A DNA stretch of 21,979 bases from contig JAYMTA010001069.1 in the NCBI GenBank assembly GCA_036897625.1, positions 1 through 21,979 on the forward strand, written 5' to 3'. The notes below the pieces were generated by a model that was not told the origin of the DNA, did no database searches, and was given only the letters and a program-made list of their open reading frames with translations. The DNA is from Pelargonium cotyledonis (taxonomy: Eukaryota > Streptophyta > Magnoliopsida > Geraniales > Geraniaceae). Every line of letters starts with the position of its first letter. The stretch's first letter is position 1. A program made the position numbers and the translations under genes. This document shows, piece by piece, positions 1 to 9,134 of the stretch.

Positions 1-1114
1 GGCTCGTGCAAAAATGATGGTAGAAAATATTATAGTTGAGAGTGATGATTAATGATGATGGAGAAGCAAGCTAGCTAGGGTCGAATACAAAATTATTTAT
101 TGAGTGAGAAGCCATTTTGTCCCCATCCATTTGGAAAAAAAGCCTTGCACCCCTTCAAATATATGAATCACTTTTCTTTTTTTGTTCATTAAGGTATAAT
201 CTAAAGTTAAACATTAATTAACATAATAATGATTTGATTTCCATATAATTTTAGTTTAAATGTGAACTAAAAGGGCTATGAAATAGAGTAGAGAGAAGAA
301 TTGTTCCTATCATATAATAACTCATTTTTTTAAAAAAATCACATATAAGAAAAATATACTTATTAGTGTAAGTCATGATTGAAGTAATTAAAATAATTAT
401 CTATAAAGTTCAATTATTTCTTATTACATTCTTTTTTATTTTAGGTCAAGTAGAATATATAAGTCCTCGTCTAAGCGGCCTTTAATTTATATCTAATCAT
501 TGTATAGGTTTTACTATTTTTAAAATAAAAAGAGTGATGATGAATCTTTAATTAATAAAAATTGTTAATCTAAAAATATAAAAATGAACGGTTCCAAACT
601 TTATATATAAGCATGCATGCCCATGTCCATGGACCAACAAATTGGTGGCCTAACATTTTGGAATTAGGGGTTGAATTAATTGATGACATTGGTTGCCACG
701 CGGCCTATAATCCTATATCAACCCATAAATAACTATATTTATAAATTACATATTTGTTGCTCTAATTAATTAATATTAATTAGTATATATTACATGTCGT
801 TTTCATTGGCATCATCATTACTTATTTGTTATTTTATTTTATGGCTAAGGGTTTGGATATTGTAGTAGTAGATATTTGAATAAACAAACTTGAATTTGAT
901 GTGATTTGGTCAAAACCAATACGAAAATAAGTGATACGTCAAAATTGATTAATATGATCCGAGAAGACAACAATTCTGCAATTTCGCACCTAATACTTGG
1001 GTTTTTTTGTTGGAGATAATGTTCTAAAACCCAAGGTTCACATCCCAAATTTTGTTTTCTAATGAACTAAAAAGAATTCGTATTTGCTTATATATAAAAT
1101 ATACATATTGAAAC
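1..1114. other. AT-rich intergenic DNA, no gene seen
   Basis: No open frame here looks like a plant protein, and the few frames of 60-70 codons have no recognisable motif or splice context. The stretch is AT-rich with short poly-A/T runs. A small GC-richer patch near 610-640 contains the overlapping RY-type element gcatgcatg, and a CACGTG G-box follows the region at about 1160. These could belong to the promoter of a gene lying to the left of the window, but no coding sequence supports that. Confidence 0.5.
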
Positions 1115-1132
1115 ATGAGGTTAATATTTAAA

Positions 1133-1340
1133 GACAGTGGCGCAGTTAGCAATACATATCACGTGAATGTAAAGAACCTTTACGTTCGATCATGGCTCAA
1201 CACACCTATAGGGAGAGATGATGACTTTAACTGTGAACAAATCTCGAATGAGTATTAGTCTGAGCGTCATAAAACAGCTTAAAAATATCAACCGCGAATA
1301 TCCGCTAAGAAACTTCATGGTATAAACCGAAAAAAAAAAA
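1133..1340 (+). mobile_element. tRNA-derived SINE, copy 1 (plus orientation)
   Basis: The 5' part carries a Pol III A-box-like sequence (gtggcgcagtta at 1137-1148) and a B-box-like sequence (gttcgatcatg at 1184-1194). The body then matches the second copy at 8085-8301 (read on minus) over blocks such as gagatgatga, ctttaa(c/t)tgtga, ctcgaatgag, attagtctg, aaaac(a/g)gctt and tcaaccgc. It ends in an A-run at 1330-1340. Imperfect flanking repeats atgaggttaat (1115-1125) and atgatgttaat (1340-1350) may be the target-site duplication. The copy is diverged and has no coding capacity. It lies about 680 bp past the end of the MADS coding sequence. I infer the family assignment from the boxes and the two-copy comparison. 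Confidence 0.75.
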
Positions 1341-2019
1341 TGATGTTAATTTGTGCTGTTTTATTTATTTTGAAAGTTATCCCAATGACTAACTTGTAGA
1401 TGTAGACACAATTGATGTAATTGGGATGATTTCCAGCCACATATATTATGAAATAAATAAAACTCTTAAGAAGCCTTAACATTGTTTTCAGTGAATATAA
1501 TTAATAAATATTTTGAAAACTAATAGAATACCATCATGTATGAATCAACCCTTCACTAAAAAATAATCAAACACCAATGCCATCATGTTTCTTTTAATAA
1601 AATAAAAATTGACACTCAAAACTTGACCCACAAGTCTATGAATTTAAATATTATCTTTTTTGTTTGGATTTCTTATCAAGTGTTTTTAACTTGATACGAA
1701 GTTTGAATGGTTACGCAAAATGCTATCAACGATATATGATAAATAAAACCATACCCACTTGCAATAACTATTTTTCCACACACAAAAAGTATTGCTACTC
1801 AAATTATAGAATAAAGTCCAAAAGTTCACCAGCTACAAATTTGTGTATAAACCAAACAATTGTCTGATCTTTATTTAGATTATATATGTATATATTGGCA
1901 CAAGCATCACAAAAGATTGCTAATAGAGTTCATCAAATTCACACTAAGTATATCTATGGAGAGCCCTTTGTCTCAACAAAGGAATTAAGAAAAGAATGAG
2001 ACTTGTAATATGTAAAACC
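1341..2019. other. 3' flank of the MADS gene, probable 3'UTR
   Basis: This non-coding stretch lies past the stop codon of the minus-strand MADS gene. A TTTATT at 1870-1875 reads AATAAA on the minus strand, about 145 nt past the stop, and is a reasonable poly(A) signal. The open frames seen here on either strand are short and lack protein features. Confidence 0.4.
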
Positions 2020-5000
2020 TCACTCTTCAGAGGCCATTTGATACCCAGAAAGAGAATCATAATTGCAAATGGCAGAATCAAACTCCAACCTCAAAGCTTT
2101 CCTCTTCCGACCAACATCCGAAGATGCCAACCTAAGAAACGGAACACAAAAATCACACACATATATAAATACGTATGTCGTTGACGCAGCAATTGTTTTC
2201 TATAGTTTGAGATCATTTCCAGAAAACGTACCCCAAGTGCAATGAAGTGTCCGAAGTGTCGCGTTCCTCGTCATTATCAATAACATTTTCATAAGATGTG
2301 CTCTTGCTACCTGCGTCAACTGCAGCTTTAGAATCCGGAAGGGTAACCTTTCTTTCCAAGGGATTGAAATTGAGGAAATGCGGTTTTGATGAGCTTCGTC
2401 GAAGATCCTCAATCTATATAATTAAGTACCCAATAAGATAAATGTAGCCTGAAATTAGAGCATAAATTAAGTACAGTTTAATATTCGTTCAACATAATTG
2501 TACTAAATATTACACAAAACTGATAACCTGTTTGCGTAAGCTCTCATTTTCTTCCAAGGCCTTTTGCTCCTGAGAACCAAATAAAATACTTATGAAGTGA
2601 GATTGATGAAATCTTTTGGTACCCTAATGCGTGTAATTTAATTAATTACCTCTATTCTTGACTTGCTGATCAGCTGCATAAGGACTTGCTCCTACAGCAA
2701 CATAAGAATATTTTAGGCAAAACCTGTAATATCATGCATATGTATATATTTGACACAAAACACACTTTGAGCATAAATTTGCCAAATCGTAGTATAGTTT
2801 CGGAACTTTTAACGAAAAGTTTGATTTTATTTTATCAACGAGTACAAAAAGTTTGTGTTTGTTCAAGCAAATAGAGCTCGCTAAGCAGCTACATGCATGC
2901 TTGGATTGTTTAGACACCTTTTTGTTCTTAACAGATAATATTCCTTCGTTTAATTGCTGCTCTAATTGTTGAAGATCCTTAATGCTCAGCCCATCGAGCT
3001 CCTTACCGGACATTTGCCTACGAGACCAAACAATAATCTAATCACTAAGCATATATGTAAGGAATATTGTATATACATACATCTCATGAATCGATGAGTG
3101 AAAATTAATAATAACTTACAGGTACAACAATTGTAGCCTCACAACTTCTTCCTTTAGTTGCTCTGCATCGGGTTGAGGCTGCTCATCACCTTGCGTCTGC
3201 ACAACATTAACATTCAGTAAAAATGATGCCAAAGATAAGAAATTTTGGGGGAGAAATTCAAGATGATACATAAAGTAAGTGACACGAGCATACCAGGTGG
3301 AGCAGTTGGTCTTGAACTAAAGGATGTTCTGGATTTACAGGACCCTTGTTGTATCTTGAAATAATGTGTTGCATAGAGCTACATGGTGGAAAGAAAAGAA
3401 ACATTCATGTAATCAAACAGACGTATAATCATGAAGGTGTGGCTATGAACTTCAACTAGTTATTTGTCTATATTGAAACCTTACCTACATAATCTATAAT
3501 TGTAAGTTAGTGGCAGAAAGAAGGCTTCGATTGAAAGCAAAATCAGGACCTTTTTTTTATACCTAGAATCTATAGTGCCAATTTTGTTTTTTTCTTCTTC
3601 TTCTTCTTTCCAAAAGGGTGCCATTGTGATTAGCAAGCTTCTAACTTTTTGACTAACCGAACAAACACTAAGTCTCCAGTTTCAACTTGTAGGAGTTTAT
3701 AATTGTGAAATATATCACCGTTTTGGGATCTTCTGATGTCAACGTGATGTTACCTTATTTTTCTTAAGTAAAATCGATCATTAAAAGGTCAACACATGTA
3801 AGGGAAATCATACAATCGTGGGTTCCACAAGAGTGGAACGGTCCGAAAATGAGTACACCTTGGTCAAGGATTGAAAGCCTGAAACATGGAGCCTATCCTT
3901 AGAAACTTAACTTTGGAGCCCCTAAGGTCTTCCATTCTTGAAGGCACTTTCGGGAAGAGTCGCGCTCAAGGACTCAAAAGGATTCCTCACCCCAAGACTT
4001 GCGCTCCCTTACCTCCGCACTCAAAAGGGGTCAAGCTCGGAAGTCCTATTGCATATATATATGCGTCCAAAAGGGGGTCCTCACCCTTCCGTTGGGCTCA
4101 AGGACGACAATCAATTTATGATGATGCTAATTGTTCAAGAAGACCTGTGCCTACCTCTACAGCAAAAGAGGCTAGAAAATCACACCTAATTGTGAAATAT
4201 ATGAACATTTTGGGATCTTTCGATATTAGAGTGATTATGCCTAATTTTTCACAAGTTAATTTGATCACTTAAAGGTCAACAAGTGTAATGGAAATTTGGG
4301 TTCCGCAATACTGGGACGATTCAAAAACGAGTACTTATGGGTCAAGAATTGAAAGTGTAACGAGGAGCTCATCCTTGGAGAACTCACTTGGGAACCAATG
4401 CTTGGAGCTTCACCCTTAGAAGCCAAACCAATGATTCTATCATAGAAATCCAACCTTAGAGACCTAAGGTTTTCCATCCTCGAAAAATAGTGGGTTCCGC
4501 AAGAGTGGGACATTTCAAGTTTAAACAAGAAGCCCATTCTTGAGAACCAATACTTGGAGCTTCACACTTAAAAGTTAAACCAATGAGTCTATCCTGGAAA
4601 TCAAATCTTAAAGCCTTAAGGTCTCCCATCCTTGAAAAATCATGGGTTCCGCAAGAGTGGGACAGTTCGAAAATAAGTACATTCGGCCAAGAATTGAAAG
4701 TTTAAACAAGGAGTCCATCCTAAGGAACCAATGCTTGGAGCTTTACCCTTGAAAGCCAAATCAAGGACTCTATCCTAGAAATCCAACCTTAAACTCCCCA
4801 AGGTCTACTATCTTCGAAAGTTAGGGGGTTTCACAAGAGTGGAACGGTTCAAAAACGTGTGTTTATGGGTCGAGAATTAAATGTTTAAACAAAGAGACAA
4901 TGCTTGGAGCTTCATTGTTAGAAGCCAAAGAAAGGAGTTTATCCTATACAAATCCAACATTAGAGTCCCAAGGTCTCCCATCCTCGATACATCGCGGATG

Positions 5001-6265
5001 TTGCAACAGAGATATGGTCCAAAAACGAATAATTTTGGGTGAAGAATTGAAACTCTAAATGAGTAGTCCATCCTTAGAGACCTCCATTAGGAACAAATGG
5101 TTGGAGCTTAACCTTTAGAAGCCAAATCAAAAACCTTATTCTTGTGAGCCAACCTTAGAGTCTCCAAGGTCTCCATCCTTGAAGGTGCGCCAAGAGGATC
5201 AGCGCCCACGCACACTCAGGGAATCCTTACTCCGCACCCAGAAGGGTCTCACCTCCACGCCCAAGAGTGTGTCAAGCCCACGATCCATGTGCACCCGAAA
5301 GGGGGTCCTTGCTACGGGAAATTTTACTATAGTGAGCTCAAAGACGACGATATGCTCATGATGGTGGTAAGTGTCCAAGAAGACTCGTGCCCATCTCTAC
5401 TATATATGAGGGCTACAAAGTCACGCCTTAATGGTAAACACTCGTAGATACTCAAGTTACCTCCCCTACACCCCATAAGTAAATAGAGGTCTCATAACTC
5501 GGACGGACACCTGGGAGACAACAGGTGAGCTCACTGTGACATCACCACCGGCTAACTACACGACGCCACATCATCCACCATATTTGATAGTGTGCCCATG
5601 AATTCATTCGGTACAACTCTCTTCACTCTCTCAAATTCTAGAGGTCATGTAACTCAAGTGGACACTAGGAAGACAACCCATGAGACCCACACCATCAACT
5701 ATAATTATTAGTATATTCCAACTTCCCATGAATTCATTATCTACAACTCTCTTCACGAAGAGTCAAAACATCCGAATTTTGACTAGTAACATTTTAGGTC
5801 TCTTACCCAAACAAGTGGATAAGAAAACAACATAGTACGAGGTTGGTCCTGAGGAGTCAAAGAGGCCCAACAAGATACTCCAATCACAATCGAAATAACA
5901 AATCCTTAAGAGAATCATTTCAACCCCAATCACAATCAGACCAACAAATTATCAACAACTCATTCCAAAGCATCAACATTTTCAGTGTAATCAGTTCAAT
6001 CACAATCAAAACAAAACAAAATCTCATAAATCCATCAATATTGAACTTGCAAAATCGAAGTAAAAAAGAAAAAGAAGAAGAACCTGGTGCTGCAAAATTC
6101 ATAGAGCCTGCCAGTGCTGGAGTAGACAATGACTCCAATCTGAGCATCACACAAAACAGACAACTCCTTAGCCTTCTTCAGCAACCCATTTCGCCTCTTT
6201 GAGAAAGTCACTTGTCTGCTATTCAAATTCTCTATCTTCTTTATCTCTATCTTCCCTCTTCCCAT
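2020..6265 (-). CDS. AGL18: MIKC-type MADS-box transcription factor, AGL18/AGL15 clade
   Basis: Eight exons on the minus strand: 6265-6084, 3378-3294, 3196-3120, 3017-2918, 2691-2650, 2569-2528, 2413-2232 and 2131-2020. They give 822 nt and 273 aa, with GT-AG introns and phase kept at each join. Exon sizes 182, 100, 42 and 42 nt are classic for MIKC genes. Residues 1-60 are the MADS domain ([33 protein letters not shown], then [20 protein letters not shown]), which binds CArG boxes as dimers. Residues 61-97 are the I region and about 98-176 the keratin-like K box ([16 protein letters not shown]). The C-terminus has SDTSLHLGL at 230-238, an LxLxL repression-type motif, followed by the basic RKRK at 245-248. 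The K and C regions match the AGL15/AGL18 clade rather than other MIKC groups. Synteny with a GT61 gene favours AGL18. AGL18 and AGL15 act in the nucleus as floral and embryonic regulators. The strong-context start at 6265 is the canonical MADS start, but an in-frame AUG lies 33 nt upstream. Naming AGL18 over AGL15 is inference. Confidence 0.9.
3701..5430. repeat. Degenerate higher-order tandem repeat inside MADS intron 1
   Basis: Two large units start with the same phrase aattgtgaaatatat, at 3701 and 4188. Both run through a similar block (ttttgggatctt, then aaaggtcaac), a module beginning gggttcc(g/a)caagagtgg, and a terminal arm with cgcactcaaaaggggtc-like sequence. Unit 1 is 487 bp. In unit 2 the gggttcc module is repeated, with starts near 4298, 4492, 4644, 4827 and 4995. 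The spacing is 150-195 bp, and each copy contains caa(t/g)gcttggagctt, tccaac(c/a)ttaga and aaggtctcccatcc variants. The terminal arm follows at about 5177-5430, matching about 3937-4187 of unit 1. Open frames across the block are by-products of the repeat. Confidence 0.8.
5484..5835. repeat. 155-bp tandem repeat, about 2.3 copies, in MADS intron 1
   Basis: The phrase tagaggtc(tc)ataactc at 5484 recurs as tagaggtcatgtaactc at 5639 and as taggtctcttacccaaac at 5795, a spacing of about 155 bp. Further shared blocks are ggacac(c)t(g/a)ggagacaac, and cccatgaattcatt followed by tacaactctcttcac near 5595 and 5725. The third copy is partial and stops near 5835. The copies are clearly diverged and differ by indels. 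This repeat is separate in sequence from the larger array just before it. Confidence 0.65.
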
Positions 6266-8070
6266 TTTTTCTGTTTCTTCCCCAAATTGATCAACCATAC
6301 AATCACAAAACCAAACCAGTAGCTGTAGAGCACAGCAACAATACAAGAACAAGGAGTAGAAGAAGAAGAACAAAGAGGAGACAAATTGGAAAATTCCAAT
6401 TATTTATATATAAAGTAGGTTTCTTGTTTTCAAATGAATTAGAATTCTAAAAAAGGTCACATTCTCAAACAAGGAAAATTTGGATACCAATTCTAAAAAG
6501 GTAACACATTGTTTCCTATTTGAAGTACGTGTCCTCATTTGGCATTTTTGCTCTGCTTCAACTCTCTCCTTATGGATTTGTTTGTTTTGACGTCTATCTT
6601 GCTTCTTTTGTTTTTGATTCTTCTTTTCAATTTTGGGAGTGAGAGACAAAATCATTAAACACCTCTCCAAACACTGCCTTAGCTATTTTTTCTGATCTTA
6701 AAAGGAAGGTTTTTTAATTTTCTTAACTACTTTCTTTTTTCTTGCCATTTAAAATTGGGTTTTTTTTTTTTTTTTTTTTTTGAATCACTACATTTTTGGA
6801 ATTTGAGTGCAACCAGACAACCGAATTTAGCCATAATTTAAAACATTAGCAAAATGTTGTGGAAGGTCTATAGGATTTATGGTTTTAATTATGAGAAAAT
6901 TAGGAAGTGCATTTTTAGAAAAAAGAGAAGAAAAAAAAATTGTGGGTTGTGGACCAAATATTGAAGTTTGGCCCATTGAATTGTATCCTATGATAAAAGC
7001 CCAAACCTTGGTATAATATTTGAGTAAATAGACCTCAATACATATGATGAGGTTCATAATCTTGTCTACACACTCTACTATTTTGTGTCTTAACACATTG
7101 ACGTCGTATGCGGAACGACTATGAATCTTTGACCTCAAACAGCACCTCGGTGCATTGCATGAGAAGTTATGTCGTCTTCACTCGTATAAGACCACATTTT
7201 ACACATCATAATATAGAATCAATGACAATATGAGGTCTAGGATTGGCCCTGCCGGAGACGAATTTTTCAATTGTTACATTTCCTTTTGTTTTCCCGCCAA
7301 CGGGGTTGGAGCGCATGTGCAAACTTCTCCATTGAATATACCACTTTTGTTCGTTAATTTGCCATCAAAGTAACCTATATTTGGAACTCTCGTTAGGAAG
7401 TCTTCACCTAGGCAGGAGCATCCAACAATAATAACACCCTAGCAAAGACTATTGACAATGACAAAAAAAAAAAAAACTCCCCCGAGAGCTGATAAGGATA
7501 TGTCACAATGTCATACCTATATCACTATGAAAGCAAAATAACCCAATCGGGCCAAGTTCACTACCACTAGGGGCACCCCCAATAGTACCTCCATTTTATA
7601 CATGAATTCTTTATATGATGTCTTACCATTACCCGTAAGTAGGATGCACAAATTTTGCATGTTACCAACTTTTTATCGCCTATTACATGTCACGAGCACT
7701 TCCACACAAATTTGGAGTAGCATTATCTTTTGAGGAAGAAGTAATGCACTCTTATACTATGTTCATACTCATACTATAAACTCAACATATAGGTGTCGTG
7801 TCCAAAATCACATGTGTAAGAATGAATAGTACTAGATGCCAATCGAGCAAGAGCGCGGGCAAGACCCACCTAATGACAAATATTAAGGACAAGGAGCATG
7901 ACCCTCCTAACAATGACCCAACAATTATCATACAATTATAATCACCCGACATTTTTTGTTATTTTGATCTTCAACTATGTTTGATTTTGTTCAAAATTAA
8001 AATAAAAAAAGAAGTTAATTGTTTGATTATTGACCTGAAAATATAGAAAATATTTGTCTTGATAATAGTC
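6266..8070. other. Intergenic region between divergent genes, upstream of MADS
   Basis: This is non-coding DNA between the MADS and kinesin genes. It contains the MADS 5'UTR and TATA box, short direct repeats aattctaaaaaaggtcaca (6443-6461) and aattctaaaaaggtaaca (6489-6506), a 22-nt T tract at 6760-6781, and an A tract near 7461-7473. A TTTTCCCGCC E2F-like site followed at once by AACGG lies at 7289-7303. The 7000-7950 part has more even base composition than its flanks and could be an old element, but I found no ends or protein remnants. Confidence 0.45.
6401..6414 (-). promoter_or_regulatory. TATA box of the MADS gene
   Basis: On the minus strand this reads tttatatataaata, a strong TATA match about 140 nt upstream of the MADS ATG. 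A start site about 30 nt downstream, near 6375, would leave a 5'UTR of roughly 110 nt rich in ctt/ctcc triplets. This is inferred from sequence only. Confidence 0.55.
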
Positions 8071-8084
8071 AATATGATATGATT

Positions 8085-8301
8085 ATTTTTTAGGTATTTA
8101 ACCATAGATATCCTGAGAGGCCCCGCACCATTGGCGGTTGACACCTTTAAGCCGTTTTACCACACCCAGACTAATCTCATTCGAGGTTTAGTCACAATTA
8201 AAGCTCATCATCTCTTCCCATGAGTGTGTTGAGTGGGTATCGAACGCAAACGCTCTTCCCACTCACGCAGCCTGTTGCCAACTGCGCCACAACTCGTGGG
8301 T
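8085..8301 (-). mobile_element. tRNA-derived SINE, copy 2 (minus orientation), with target-site duplication
   Basis: Read on minus, the element starts near 8301 with acgagttgtggcgcagttgg, which includes the A box (plus 8278-8290). The B box GTTCGATACCC lies at 8235-8245. It ends in a short A-run at 8086-8091 (T in plus). Perfect 14-bp direct repeats AATATGATATGATT flank it at 8071-8084 and 8302-8315, the expected mark of LINE-assisted retrotransposition. The body is related to the plus-strand copy at 1133-1340. It is about 217 bp, non-coding, and lies roughly 0.8 kb upstream of the kinesin start codon. Confidence 0.85.
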
Positions 8302-8315
8302 AATATGATATGATT

Positions 8316-9134
8316 TTAGTCAATAAAAACACCTCAACTGTACTAAACTCATATGATTGCGATTGACGTAATACCAATAATTCATGAAAATTCAATTCGA
8401 TACTAAATTTACGCATCTTGAATGAAAGAAATAGAATAAAGTGTCGCAATTCATTAAAAGAGGTTACATTTCATCCTAGACTTATTTAAATAATATTTTA
8501 TTTTTCTTTAAATAGAAAAAAAAAGGGTCTTAATTGTGTAATTATTTATGGCAAGAAATGCAAATAGCCAATCCCAAAATGGACAAATAGGTTGACATGA
8601 AAATGAACATAATTTTGTGATGCCAAGTAACCGTTCCACATAAAATTACCATTATGCCACTCAATAACAAAAAAATGCAACGCACAATCAACATGGTTGG
8701 GGTCTAGGGTTACTTGGGCGTCACAATAAACGGCAACGATTAACGGTCGTTGACTTAGGCCTAAGGCACGTGACCCCACCAATTTGAATTCAAAAAAACC
8801 TCATAGTAACGTTACGATTCCGTAGCCTCAGCCTCGGACCCTAACCCAGCACCGACCCCAAATAAGCAACAGAGTCTAGTATTGATTCTCTAAAATTGTC
8901 ACTTTCCTACTGAAAACTTGGACTCTACAGTGTCTCGCTCCATCTGCTATCTGGGTTTTTTGTGATTCTTCTCCAGACCCACAAATTGTACCAGTACGAT
9001 CTTGAATTGGTCCTCTCATTGCCGGAAGAAAAACTCGTTCTTGTAATTTTCTTTTCTTTTCAATTTTCTTGGGAAAATGGGTTTCTGATCCATTTTCTTT
9101 TGTGTTTTGTTTGAACTGATTAGGTTGGGTTTTG
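8316..9134 (+). promoter_or_regulatory. Upstream region and probable 5'UTR of the kinesin gene
   Basis: No convincing TATA box lies close to the start. Motifs often seen near genes of dividing cells are present: telobox-like tagggtta (8705-8712) and accctaaccc (8838-8847), and an AACGG core (8742-8746) resembling part of a mitosis-specific activator element. An in-frame TGA at 9117-9119 precedes the first ATG, which supports the chosen start. The transcript probably begins between about 8850 and 9000, but I cannot fix the site. Confidence 0.4.

Larger units (their letters stand above)
3379..6083 (-). other. Intron 1 of the MADS gene (2705 bp), repeat-rich
   Basis: The donor is acc ag|gttctt at 6084/6083 and the acceptor tgtag|ctct at 3379/3378. 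The intron interrupts codon 61. A long first intron is common in MIKC MADS genes and often holds regulatory elements. Here much of it is degenerate tandem repeat (3701-5430 and 5484-5835), plus a (TTC)n tract near 3592-3609. The GC content in the repeat block is higher than in the flanking intron. Confidence 0.85.

Noticed and set aside
3886..4272. Plus-strand 128-codon frame in MADS intron 1
   Set aside because: It lies wholly in a degenerate non-coding tandem repeat, and the frame is not kept between repeat copies.
7000..7950. Possible degraded retroelement or virus-like insertion between the MADS and kinesin genes
   Set aside because: Base composition differs slightly from the flanks, but I found no terminal repeats, primer-binding site or protein remnants.
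8230..8295. Possible tRNA gene on the minus strand
   Set aside because: A and B boxes are present, but no cloverleaf or acceptor stem pairing is maintained. The sequence continues into a SINE body with an A-tail and flanking duplications.
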